Shown in pieces: positions 38,256 through 47,419 of a stretch of DNA of 64,000 bases; the first letter of the stretch is position 1; every line of letters begins with the position of its first letter. The notes under the pieces are model-generated. The model was not told where the DNA came from and searched no databases. It saw nothing but the letters and a program-made list of their open reading frames with translations. The position numbers were made by a program, and so were the translations under genes. Location of the stretch: contig NZ_CP014546.1 in NCBI RefSeq assembly GCF_001579805.1, positions 2,852,001 to 2,916,000 of the forward strand, written 5' to 3'. This stretch comes from Pseudomonas azotoformans. GTDB lineage: Bacteria; Pseudomonadota; Gammaproteobacteria; Pseudomonadales; Pseudomonadaceae.

Positions 38256-39533
38256 GTGGACGATTACCAGCAGACGATACGCACCTTGTCTGATCGCATT
38301 GTGCTGGCGCAAACACCGATTCGCGTCCTCGACGCCGTGAAGTGGGACGACACTATTCGCCAGGGGTTCCTCAAGGCCAAGGGCAAGGAAATGCCGGCGG
38401 TGAGCCGCGACTACTACCTCAACCGGCCGCTGTCGTTCGACTCCAGCGCGGTGAAGCTGGAGTTCCAGAACATCGAGCGCGATATCACCCGTCGCCTCGG
38501 GCAGTTCAGCCCGGTCGGGCAGATCATGCGCCGCATGTGCAAGGAATACCGCATGGTGGTGCGCATGCTTGAAGCACGCGGCACCGAGGATTTCGGCCTG
38601 ATTTCCCAGGAACTCTATGGTGCGGCCTCCGATGCGTTCCACGCGGGCGACCCGACCCTGGCTGACTTGGGCCTGATGCTTTCGGACTACCTGAACAACA
38701 TCGACGGTCGTGGCGACTTGAAGGACGAGGCCAAGACCCTCACCGCCAAGGACGCCGTGGCCCTGCTGCAAACCCGCTTGAACAAAGTGTTTGGCGAGGC
38801 CGAAGAGACCATTCGCGTGTTCGAGTCCGACGGTATCGTCGCCGACGCGGCGGCGGGTGCCGACTATATCAAGATCCGCGCCGACGCGATGTTCAACGAC
38901 CGCGACGTACGCGCCCTGGAAGTGCATGAAGGCCTGGTGCATGTCGGCACCACCCTCAATGGCCAGAACCAGCCGATCTGCACCTTCCTGTCAAAAGGCC
39001 CGCCATCGTCCACCGTGACCCAGGAAGGCCTGGCGATCCTGATGGAAATCATCACCTTCGCTTCCTACCCGAGCCGCCTGCGCAAGCTGACCAACCGCAC
39101 CCGGGCCATCCATATGGTGGAAGAGGGCGCCGACTTCCTGCAGGTGTTCGAGTTCTTCCGCGAACAAGGCTTTGAGATGGCCGAAAGCTACGGCAACGCC
39201 AGTCGCGTTTTCCGGGGCTCGGTGCCGACCGGTCTGCCGTTTACCAAGGACTTGTCCTACCTCAAGGGCTTCATCATGGTCTACAACTACATCCAGCTCG
39301 CCGTGCGCAAGGGCAAGCTGGAACAAGTGCCGCTGCTGTTCTGCGGCAAGACCACCCTGGAAGACATGCGCACCTTGCGCCAACTGGTCGACGAAGGCCT
39401 GGTGGTACCGCCCAAGTACCTGCCGGAACAATTCCGTGACATGAACGCACTGGCGGCGTGGATGTGCTTCTCCAACTTCCTCAATCACTTGAGCCTGGAT
39501 CGGATCGAGGCGGATTACTCCAATATCCTTTAA
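38256..39533 (+). CDS. DUF1704 family protein with QEGLA motif (predicted metallopeptidase-like)
   Basis: A 425-residue protein of the family annotated as flavohemoglobin-expression-modulating QEGLA motif proteins. The likely metal site is EVHEGLVHVGTTLNG near residues 228-242, followed by VTQEGLAILMEI near 255-266. These two blocks match the catalytic layout of the DUF1704 metallopeptidases related to animal tyrosine carboxypeptidases. Start is GTG at 38256, with AGAGG 10 bp upstream. There is no signal peptide. Lies between two lipoprotein genes on the same strand. Substrate unknown. Confidence 0.85.
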   Translation: MDDYQQTIRTLSDRIVLAQTPIRVLDAVKWDDTIRQGFLKAKGKEMPAVSRDYYLNRPLSFDSSAVKLEFQNIERDITRRLGQFSPVGQIMRRMCKEYRMVVRMLEARGTEDFGLISQELYGAASDAFHAGDPTLADLGLMLSDYLNNIDGRGDLKDEAKTLTAKDAVALLQTRLNKVFGEAEETIRVFESDGIVADAAAGADYIKIRADAMFNDRDVRALEVHEGLVHVGTTLNGQNQPICTFLSKGPPSSTVTQEGLAILMEIITFASYPSRLRKLTNRTRAIHMVEEGADFLQVFEFFREQGFEMAESYGNASRVFRGSVPTGLPFTKDLSYLKGFIMVYNYIQLAVRKGKLEQVPLLFCGKTTLEDMRTLRQLVDEGLVVPPKYLPEQFRDMNALAAWMCFSNFLNHLSLDRIEADYSNIL

Positions 39534-39560
39534 ACCGTGGTATTCGCGAGGCTTCAACGG

Positions 39561-40460
39561 ATGAGAATCCTCGGCATTCTGTGCCTGCTACTCACATTGA
39601 ACGGCTGCAGCTCGCTGCTGTTCTACCCCGAGCCCGGCCTGCCGTTCACGCCGGAAAAAGCCCACCTGCACTACCGCGACGTTAGCTTGACCACCGCCGA
39701 CGGCGTGAAGCTCCATGCCTGGTGGTTGCCGGCCAAGCCCGGTGTGCCGCTCAAGGGCACGGTGCTGCATTTGCATGGCAACGGCGGCAACCTGGCCTGG
39801 CACCTGGGCGGCAGTTGGTGGCTGCCCGAGCAAGGCTACCAAGTGCTGTTGCTGGACTATCGCGGTTATGGCTTGTCGCAAGGCAAACCCTCGCTGCCCG
39901 CGATCTATCAGGACGTGGACGCGGCGTTCAGTTGGATCGACCAGGCGCCGCAAACCCAGGGCCAGCCGCTGATTATTCTCGGCCAAAGCCTGGGCGGGGC
40001 GTTGGCGGTGCACTACCTGGCCGCCCATCCGGAGCGCCAATCCCAGCTCAAGGCCCTGGTGTTGGACGGCGTCCCCGCCAGTTATCGTGACGTAGGACAA
40101 TTCGCCCTGAGCACTTCCTGGTTAACATGGCCGTTTCAGGTGCCCCTGTCCTGGCTGGTGCCGGACGGCGACAGTGCAATCTATGCCATGCCCCAACTCA
40201 CAGGCGTGCCGAAGCTGTTGTTCCACAGCCTGGACGACCCGATCGTGCCGGTGGCCAATGGCATCCGCCTCTACCAGGCCGCGCCACCACCCCGGGTGCT
40301 GCAGTTGACCCGGGGCGGACATGTGCAGACCTTTGCCGACAAGACCTGGCAAACGGTGATGCTGCGCTACCTGGACGACCCGCAGCACTTCAACGGCTTG
40401 CGCCGCCTGGGCGAGATTCCGAACTTTCCTAAAGTTGATTCATCAGAGAGCCCGCAATGA
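39561..40460 (+). CDS. Lipoprotein alpha/beta hydrolase
   Basis: A 299-residue hydrolase with a lipoprotein signal (lipobox LTLNGC, Cys16). The fold shows LHLHGNGGNLAWH (oxyanion region), the nucleophile elbow GQSLGGAL (Ser about residue 138), an Asp in FHSLDDPIVP and His in GGHVQTF, completing a Ser-Asp-His triad. It is similar to the BEM46/YfhR-type serine hydrolases. ATG at 39561 begins the signal peptide; a GTG at 39537 would add eight residues before it and spoil it. The stop overlaps the next ATG (ATGA). Confidence 0.88.
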   Translation: MRILGILCLLLTLNGCSSLLFYPEPGLPFTPEKAHLHYRDVSLTTADGVKLHAWWLPAKPGVPLKGTVLHLHGNGGNLAWHLGGSWWLPEQGYQVLLLDYRGYGLSQGKPSLPAIYQDVDAAFSWIDQAPQTQGQPLIILGQSLGGALAVHYLAAHPERQSQLKALVLDGVPASYRDVGQFALSTSWLTWPFQVPLSWLVPDGDSAIYAMPQLTGVPKLLFHSLDDPIVPVANGIRLYQAAPPPRVLQLTRGGHVQTFADKTWQTVMLRYLDDPQHFNGLRRLGEIPNFPKVDSSESPQ

Positions 40461-40783
40461 GCGAAGAACGCAACATGATCCCGCTGATCCTTACCGGTAT
40501 CGGCACCATCATCGGCACCGTTGGCTGCCTGTGGTTCTACGGTTACCTGCACTTTGCCAAGCCGGAAGATGCCTTGCTGCTCAGCGATTTCACCATGCTC
40601 AAGACGGTGCCGGGCGAGGACTACAAGATCTCCCTGACCCCGGCCGCGCAAGTGGCGCAGTGCGTGGATGGCGTGCTGGTGATGTTCGACACCGAGCAGA
40701 AAGGCCTCAGCGGCGTGTTGGTGAACAACAAGAAGCAGGCTGTGCGATGCATGGGGCAGGAAACCCCGCAATTGCAGCAGTGA
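40457..40783 (+). CDS. Small single-span membrane protein, function unknown
   Basis: A 108-residue protein with one membrane helix at about residues 8-28 (IPLILTGIGTIIGTVGCLWFYGYL) and a soluble domain after it. The four-base overlap with the hydrolase gene means coupled translation. I recognise no family. The transcript would end in the hairpin at 40895-40929 or earlier. Confidence 0.75.
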   Translation: MSEERNMIPLILTGIGTIIGTVGCLWFYGYLHFAKPEDALLLSDFTMLKTVPGEDYKISLTPAAQVAQCVDGVLVMFDTEQKGLSGVLVNNKKQAVRCMGQETPQLQQ

Positions 40784-40863
40784 AGGCGGTTTTTGCCGGT
40801 GTGGGAAAGCTCCGTTTTGCGTGCCGACTAATGATTTAACACTGATAAGCCGCTCGGCACGCC

Positions 40864-40891
40864 GGAACCCGCCTGCCGTGCTCACCACAGA
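40864..40891 (+). promoter_or_regulatory. Hrp box 1: candidate HrpL/RspL-type ECF sigma promoter
   Basis: GGAACC at 40864-40869, a 15-nt spacer, then CCACAGA at 40885-40891. This is a full match to the Hrp box (GGAACC-N15/16-CCACNNA) that drives type III secretion genes in plant-associated pseudomonads. It lies 60 bp upstream of the harpin-like ORF. A second full match lies 550 bp further on, which makes a chance match very unlikely. Function is inferred. Confidence 0.8.
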
Positions 40892-40894
40892 TCA

Positions 40895-40929
40895 TGGACT
40901 GATTGGATTTACCAATCGGTCCATTTTTT
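40895..40929 (+). terminator. Hairpin with T tract just after Hrp box 1
   Basis: TGGACTGATTGG at 40895-40906 pairs with CCAATCGGTCCA at 40912-40923 (one G-U pair), followed by TTTTTT. It looks like the terminator of the upstream four-gene unit. A transcript from Hrp box 1 would start inside the left arm, at about 40897-40900, so the structure may then act as a 5' hairpin instead. Confidence 0.8.
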
Positions 40930-40951
40930 CATGACGCTGGAGTGAGCAAAT

Positions 40952-41293
40952 ATGGCGGGTATAAACGCAATGCCGGGTGTAGGCAGCATGGGCGGTGGTG
41001 GACAGGTTGCCGGTGGCCCTCAACAGAACCAGGGGCTGGATCAGCAGATCAAGGACGTTCAAAGCAAAATCAAAGAGATGCAGTCACAAGGTGCTAAAGG
41101 CGGCCAGGGCAGCGAGGGCGGAGGTGGCCTCGACGAACTGATGAAACTGTTGGAGAAACTGCTCGCCCAAAAAGCTCAAGGTGGGCAGGGTGCGCAAGGC
41201 GATCAAGGCGCGCAGGATGGCCAAGGTGGCGGCCAGGGTCAGGGCCAGATCCAAATGCCGGAGACCCAAGGCACAGGCAAGGTCGGCGGTTAA
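40952..41293 (+). CDS. Harpin-like Gly/Gln-rich small protein, candidate type III secreted
   Basis: A 113-residue protein with about 29% Gly, many Gln, and no Cys, Arg, His, Phe, Tyr or Trp. The first 29 residues have no acidic residue and Ile is at position 4, as in many type III substrates. Two amphipathic helices are predicted by eye: LDQQIKDVQSKIKEMQ (29-44) and LDELMKLLEKLLAQKA (60-75), separated and followed by Gly/Gln-rich linkers. This composition and the leucine-rich helix resemble harpins of the HpaG/PopA/HrpZ kind. GGAG 9 bp upstream supports the ATG. A Hrp box lies upstream and a terminator follows. Harpin identity is inference, not a recognised family match. Confidence 0.72.
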   Translation: MAGINAMPGVGSMGGGGQVAGGPQQNQGLDQQIKDVQSKIKEMQSQGAKGGQGSEGGGGLDELMKLLEKLLAQKAQGGQGAQGDQGAQDGQGGGQGQGQIQMPETQGTGKVGG

Positions 41294-41306
41294 ACGCCAC
41301 CTCTCG

Positions 41307-41333
41307 AAAACCGCCCTTTCAGGGCGGTTTTTG
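41307..41333 (+). terminator. Terminator after the harpin-like gene
   Basis: AAAACCGCCCT pairs with AGGGCGGTTTTT around TTC, a compact rho-independent terminator about 14 bp after the stop. It separates this gene from the next Hrp box, so each small gene is its own unit. Confidence 0.93.
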
Positions 41334-41419
41334 CGTGCTCAATCCGCTATTCAGCCTGTAACGACGTGAGTGGCGTACTACAGGGTGTCGCACGTCATGC
41401 AGATGAAATGGAAATGTCT

Positions 41420-41447
41420 GGAACCGGTTCGACTTTAATGCCACATA
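41420..41447 (+). promoter_or_regulatory. Hrp box 2: candidate HrpL/RspL-type ECF sigma promoter
   Basis: GGAACC at 41420-41425, a 15-nt spacer, then CCACATA at 41441-41447: again a full match to GGAACC-N15-CCACNNA, with the same spacer as box 1. It lies 32 bp before the 64-residue ORF at 41480. Confidence 0.82.
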
Positions 41448-41479
41448 AAAAGTGGCTACCTACATAGATTGGGTCGAGG

Positions 41480-41674
41480 ATGAAAATACATATTCCTGTA
41501 TTGGAAAACATGTTGGCCATGGCAAGGCAGCATGTGGCGCTGGAACAGGAAGCCGCTCGCAGGTACAAGCGCGATCAAGGCAGGGACGAGCATGCGAGCG
41601 CGAAGATTGAAATGCCAGCCGAGGACACGAATCGCACTATCCAGTTTGACGAGCCGAAAAAAAACCCACCGTGA
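41480..41674 (+). CDS. Small charged protein downstream of Hrp box 2, function unknown
   Basis: A 64-residue protein: a hydrophobic-helical start (MKIHIPVLENMLAMARQHVA), a strongly charged middle (EQEAARRYKRDQGRDEH) and a Pro/Lys-rich tail ending in KKNPP. No family recognised. The GAGG next to ATG 41480 is too close to be ideal; ATG at 41510 (MLAMARQHV) is an alternative start. The stop codon lies in the loop of the terminator at 41661-41684. Placed by its promoter in the putative Hrp regulon; it could be a chaperone, regulator or small secreted protein. Confidence 0.6.
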   Translation: MKIHIPVLENMLAMARQHVALEQEAARRYKRDQGRDEHASAKIEMPAEDTNRTIQFDEPKKNPP

Positions 41675-41684
41675 GGTGGGTTTT
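41661..41684. terminator. Bidirectional terminator between the 64-residue ORF and lptF
   Basis: AAAACCCACC pairs with GGTGGGTTTT around GTGA. The TGA stop of the upstream ORF is in the loop. A and T runs on both sides let it serve the convergent lptF transcript too. Confidence 0.92.
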
Positions 41685-41703
41685 CTTATCCAACGCCAAT
41701 CAA

Positions 41704-42490
41704 TCAGTTGGCAACGGAAGACCGTGGCTTGACGGGCTGGTTGTCGTTGGAGATGGTCACTTCAACGCGGCGGTTCATGGCACGGCCCGAGACGCTGCCG
41801 TTGTCGGCAACCGGGTATTCCTTGCCGTAACCCTGGGTCACGATGCGCGAGATATCCACGCCTTGTTGAGCCAGTGCGCGTTGTACCGAAGCGGCACGAC
41901 GCTCGGACAGGCTTTGGTTGTACGAATCGGAACCGGTGCTGTCGGTGTAGCCTTCGACGATCACTTTACGGTCCGGGTTATCGCGCAGGAACTGAGCCAG
42001 CTTGGTGATGTTCACGAGGCCGCTGGATTTCAGGTCGGACTTGTTGGTGGCGAACAGCACGTCACCAAAGGTGACCAGCGTGCCGCGATCGGTCTGCTTG
42101 GCGTTCAGGCTGTCCTGCAGTTGCTTGATCTGCGCATCGCGGGCATCCAGCAACGCACGGGCACGTTCGTCGCCGGCGTTTTTCAGCTTGGCTTCGGATT
42201 CACGTAGCACGATGGTGTCTTTGGCGACTTCAACGCGCTGGTTGGTCAGGTAGGGCCAGTTGGTCGACTTTCTTCTGGTCTTCCTTGTCGCGGTAGGCCT
42301 TGTCAGCCTTGTCCAGCCATTCGCTGGCGTCCTTGGTTTCCAGGGCCGCGAGCTTGGTGGCTTGCGGGTTGGTCTGCAGGGAGGAGAAGTTGGTCCGCGC
42401 GTTTTCCAGGTTCGCGTTTGGCGGGGTGGAGCAGGCCGCCAGTGCAACGCTCATCGCCAGCAGGGCAGGGATCATCAATTGTTTACGCAT
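41704..42490 (-). pseudogene. lptF: OmpA-family lipoprotein LptF, frameshifted
   Basis: The N-terminal part (from ATG at 42490) has a lipoprotein signal with lipobox ALAAC (Cys20) and a DUF4398-like helical region. At 42253-42257 one extra base after GGCC turns the expected KVDQLAYLTNQRVEVAK into a shifted frame. The rest continues in the other frame: a helical stretch, then an OmpA-like peptidoglycan-binding domain (VTFGDVLFATNKSDL, VEGYTDSTGSDSYNQSLSERRA, GYGKEYPVA) ending at 41704. Restored length is about 261 residues, matching LptF, an outer-membrane lipoprotein for envelope stability controlled by AlgU. The preceding DUF4398 gene is its usual operon partner. The indel may be a sequencing error. 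Confidence 0.88.
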
Positions 42491-42545
42491 AGTCGTGTCG
42501 TCCTTTCAATTCTTTATCGGGTGCGATTGGGTCACAGGAAGCGTC

Positions 42546-42971
42546 TTACTTCTGCTGGATAGCAGCTGGACGCATGCCTTCCTTACGCAACTCATCAACA
42601 GCCTTTTGGGAATCCTTCACAGCCTGTTCAGCCTTGGCGGCCTGGGCCTTGCGCTCTGCGACGCGGGCGTCCCACTCGGCTTGTTCAGCCAGGCGGCGGG
42701 CTTCGTCGTAGTTCTTGTCGTGCATGGCAATCTCGGCTTGCTTGAGCTTGTCCTGGGCCGACTTCATTTCCACCGCAGCGTACTCAGTACCGCCAGCGCT
42801 GACAGCGCTGTTTACCGCGGACTGGGTGACGGCGTACTGCTCGGTCGGAGGATTGCCGGCGCAGCCCGCCAGAACGAAGCTGGTGCCGATTGCCAGCGCG
42901 GCCAATTTGAGCCCGCGCAGGTGGTTAAACGAGGATTTGGCAGTGCTGGTCTTCATCGTCTTCAACTCCAT
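42546..42971 (-). CDS. DUF4398 lipoprotein, partner of lptF
   Basis: A 141-residue lipoprotein (lipobox VLAGC, Cys36 when counted from the ATG at 42971) with a long charged helix after it (QDKLKQAEIAMHDKNYDEARRLAEQAEWDARVAERK), the DUF4398 pattern. AGGAG 7 bp upstream favours ATG 42971; a second ATG 15 bp downstream is possible. It lies 55 bp upstream of lptF on the same strand, like the PA3691-lptF pair of P. aeruginosa. Probably an envelope-stress protein near the peptidoglycan. Confidence 0.88.
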   Translation of the reverse strand: MELKTMKTSTAKSSFNHLRGLKLAALAIGTSFVLAGCAGNPPTEQYAVTQSAVNSAVSAGGTEYAAVEMKSAQDKLKQAEIAMHDKNYDEARRLAEQAEWDARVAERKAQAAKAEQAVKDSQKAVDELRKEGMRPAAIQQK

Positions 42972-43084
42972 TGGATAACTCCTGAAAAACATCAAAATCC
43001 ATGTCACTGGTCTGCGGCGGCGGGCTTGGCACTGATGCGCAAATTGCCCTTTAAAACGACCGTTCCAAGTGATGGCTTACTGGC

Positions 43085-43112
43085 TGTGACCGGAGGCTTT
43101 TTTCAAAAGTTC
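43085..43112 (-). promoter_or_regulatory. Candidate AlgU (sigma-22) promoter of the lptF operon
   Basis: Reading the minus strand, GAACTT (43112-43107), a 17-nt spacer, then TCACA (43089-43085), close to the AlgU consensus GAACTT-N16/17-TCtga. It lies about 115 bp upstream of the DUF4398 ATG. lptF is a known AlgU target in P. aeruginosa; use of this exact site is inferred. Confidence 0.55.
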
Positions 43113-43244
43113 AGAGAAGATGGCGATTTGCCTAAAAAAATATCTGACTGGTTGGTCAGCGTAAAAAGTTGGAACTTCTGCGTTGCGCAGCGGTACGCCG
43201 GGCCCTTTAGGAGCCCGGAATACAAGGGATTTTGTGGGGTTGAG

Positions 43245-43589
43245 TCAGTGTTTCTGTTCGTCGCTGCTCGCTGACAGATCATGCAGATAACGGCGCGACA
43301 GTGTCAGAAAACGTGGGGTAGGGCCGACGTCTTCGTACAGGGGGTCGCCTTCTTCATCGGTGGCAATGACGTGCTGGCCCTTGATGTAGGGGAAGCTGGC
43401 TTCCAGCTCTTCAAGCGCTGCGCCGATCAACTCACCGAGCAATTCTTCGGGGTGGCGCTTGGGGTACATCTCGGTAATGGCCGCCAGCCGCGCGGCGGAC
43501 TCCATATCCAGGTGGATGGCGTACTCGGTCTTGGTCAAGCGACCCTTGGCGTTCTCTTCCCAATGCTGGGCCAGTTCTCGAATTTTCAT
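43245..43589 (-). CDS. Conserved Pseudomonas protein upstream of ppc, function unknown
   Basis: A 114-residue cytoplasmic protein with an N-terminal helical part (MKIRELAQHWEENAKGRLT, then YAIHLDMESAARLAAITEMYP) and a more extended C-terminal half (YIKGQHVIATDEEGDPLYEDVGPTP). It reads like a small ribbon-helix or dimeric helical protein; some databases label relatives as pilin assembly proteins, without evidence I can see here. ATG at 43589 follows GAGG; the longer frame is not supported. Divergent from ppc across 185 bp. Confidence 0.8.
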   Translation of the reverse strand: MKIRELAQHWEENAKGRLTKTEYAIHLDMESAARLAAITEMYPKRHPEELLGELIGAALEELEASFPYIKGQHVIATDEEGDPLYEDVGPTPRFLTLSRRYLHDLSASSDEQKH

Positions 43590-43774
43590 GGCAACCTCAA
43601 TGAAGCCCGCTTTTAGCAGGCGGTGATGAGTGTCCAGTCGCCTGCGCGGATAAACGCGACGACTTATCCTTGAGACTAGCTGCAACTCACAAGGTTTAAA
43701 GTCTTGTCATAAATCGAGGCTGGCGGCACTCTGGCAAACCTGCGCGTCCCGGATTTCTGGCTGGAGATTGGCTG

Positions 43775-46402
43775 ATGAGTGATATCGATGCACGCTTGCG
43801 TGAGGATGTTCACCTGCTGGGTGAGCTATTGGGCAACACCATTCGAGAGCAGTATGGCGATGATTTCCTCGACAAGATCGAGCAGATCCGCAAAGGCGCC
43901 AAGGCTGACCGGCGCGGTGCCGGCGATGAACTGAGCACCAGCCTCAACCAGTTGCAGGAAAACGAACTGTTGCCGGTGGCCCGTGCCTTCAACCAGTTCC
44001 TCAACCTGGCCAACATTGCCGAGCAGTACCAATTGATCCACCGGCGTGATGAGTCGCAGCCGGCACCGTTCGAGTCCCGCGTCTTACCTGAATTGCTGGC
44101 GCGGCTGCAAAGCGAAGGCCATAGCAACGAATCCCTGGCCCGTCAGTTGGGGCGCCTGGAGATCGAACTGGTCCTCACCGCCCACCCTACCGAAGTGGCG
44201 CGCCGCACCCTGATCCAGAAATACGATGCAATCGCCGCGCAACTGGCGGCCCAGGATCACCGCGACCTCACCACGGCTGAGCGCGAGCAGATCCGCCAGC
44301 GCCTGCAACGTTTGATCGCCGAAGCCTGGCACACCGAAGAAATCCGCCGCACCCGACCCACGCCCGTGGACGAAGCCAAGTGGGGCTTTGCAGTGATCGA
44401 GCACTCGCTGTGGCACGCGATCCCCAACTATTTGCGCAAGGCTGACCAGGCGCTGCACGCCGCCACCGGTTTGCGCTTGCCCCTGGAGGCGGCGCCGATC
44501 CGCTTTGCGTCGTGGATGGGCGGCGACCGTGACGGCAACCCGAATGTCACAGCCCCGGTCACCCGCGAAGTGCTGCTGCTGGCGCGCTGGATGGCCGCCG
44601 ACCTGTACTTGCGCGATATCGATCACCTGGCCTCTGAGCTGTCGATGCAGCAAGCCAGCCCGGCGTTGCAGGACAAGGTCGGTGATAGCGTCGAGCCTTA
44701 TCGCGCCTTGCTCAAGCAACTGCGCGAACGCCTGCGCGCTACACGGCAATGGGCACATACCGCGTTGAGCAGTAGCACCCCGGCGCCGGCCGAGGTATTG
44801 CAGAAAAACCGCGACCTGTTGGAGCCGCTGGAGCTGTGCTACCAGTCGCTGCACGAATGCGGCATGGGCGTGATCGCCGATGGCCCGTTGCTCGACTGCC
44901 TGCGCCGTGCGGTGACCTTCGGTCTGTTCCTGGTGCGCTTGGATGTGCGTCAGGATTCCAGCCGTCATTCGGCCGCCATGACCGAAATCACCGACTACCT
45001 CGGGCTGGGTCGTTACGAGGACTGGAACGAAGAGATGCGCATCAGCTTCCTGATGAAGGAGCTGGCCAACCGTCGACCGCTGCTGCCGGGCTATTTCAAA
45101 CCGTCAGCGGACACTGCCGAGGTGCTCAACACCTGTAAGGAAGTCGCCGCCGCACCGGCTGCATCCTTGGGTTCGTATGTCATTTCCATGGCCGGTGCTG
45201 CGTCGGACGTTTTGGCGGTGCAACTGCTGCTTAAAGAGTCGGGCGTGCAGCGGCCGATGCGCGTAGTGCCGCTGTTCGAAACCCTCGCCGACCTGGATAA
45301 CGCCGGCCCGGTGATCGAGCAACTGTTGCTGTTGCCCGGCTATCGTGCGCGTTTGCAGGGCCCGCAGGAAGTGATGATCGGCTACTCGGACTCGGCCAAG
45401 GACGCCGGCACCACCGCCGCCGCGTGGGCGCAGTACCGGGCGCAGGAGCGTCTGGTGGATATCTGCCGCGAGCAACAGGTGGAGTTGCTGTTGTTCCATG
45501 GTCGCGGCGGCACCGTCGGCCGTGGCGGCGGCCCGGCTCACGCGGCAATCCTGTCGCAGCCACCGGGTTCGGTGGCGGGGCGGTTTCGCACCACCGAACA
45601 AGGCGAGATGATCCGCTTCAAGTTCGGCCTGCCGGATATCGCTGAGCAGAACCTCAACCTTTATCTGGCTGCTGTGTTGGAGGCGACGCTGCTGCCACCG
45701 CCGCCGCCGGAGCCGGCCTGGCGCCATTTGATGGATGAATTGGCGGCAGATGGTGTCAGCGCTTACCGCGCCGTGGTGCGGGAAAATCCGCAGTTCGTCG
45801 AGTATTTCCGCCAATCCACGCCGGAACAGGAACTGGGTCGCTTGCCCTTGGGCAGTCGCCCGGCCAAGCGTCGTGCGGGCGGGATTGAAAGCCTGCGCGC
45901 GATCCCGTGGATCTTCGGCTGGACCCAGACCCGCCTGATGCTCCCGGCCTGGCTCGGCTGGGAAGCGGCATTGAGCAAGGCCCTGGAGCGCGGCGAAGGC
46001 GAGTTGCTGGGACAGATGCGTGAACAGTGGCCATTTTTCCGCACCCGTATCGATATGCTGGAAATGGTGCTGGCCAAGGCGGATGCCGATATCGCCCGCC
46101 TGTATGACGAGCGGCTGGTGCAGCCGGACCTGCTGCCATTGGGTGCGCATCTGCGCGACCTATTGTCGCAGGCGTGCAGCGTGGTGCTTGGCCTGACCGG
46201 CCAGTCGCAACTGCTGGCCCATAGCCCGGACACCCTGGAGTTCATCCGCCTGCGCAACACCTACCTCGACCCCCTGCACTTGCTGCAGGCCGAGTTGCTG
46301 GCGCGTTCACGCCAGCAGGAAGCGGCGCAGGATAGCCCTCTGGAACAGGCGCTGCTGGTCTCCGTGGCGGGTATTGCTGCGGGTTTGCGTAACACCGGTT
46401 AA
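43775..46402 (+). CDS. ppc: Phosphoenolpyruvate carboxylase
   Basis: An 875-residue enzyme that makes oxaloacetate from PEP and bicarbonate, refilling the TCA cycle. Catalytic His is in [13 protein letters not shown] (about residue 137) and the second signature is in [19 protein letters not shown] (about 575-593), which carries the glycine loop and Arg residues. The C-terminus reads LRNTG, the usual PEPC end. ATG at 43775 starts [12 protein letters not shown]. Single gene; adk follows after 279 bp. Confidence 0.98.
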
Positions 46403-47329
<927 letters not shown>

Positions 47330-47351
47330 TCGCTCCACCGGCTTCACGGAT

Positions 47352-47380
47352 AACGGCCCGCTTGCGGGCCGTTGTTGTTT
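47352..47380 (+). terminator. Terminator after adk
   Basis: AACGGCCCG pairs with CGGGCCGTT around CTTG, followed by GTTGTTT. It separates adk from tsaB. Confidence 0.85.
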
Positions 47381-47419
47381 ATACTGGCGCACTTTTTTTC
47401 GACTTGGACACCCACACCG

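Noticed and set aside
40903..41097. Alternative 64-codon frame overlapping the harpin-like gene
   Set aside because: Starts inside the hairpin arm, out of frame with the better ORF at 40952, and lacks a ribosome binding site.
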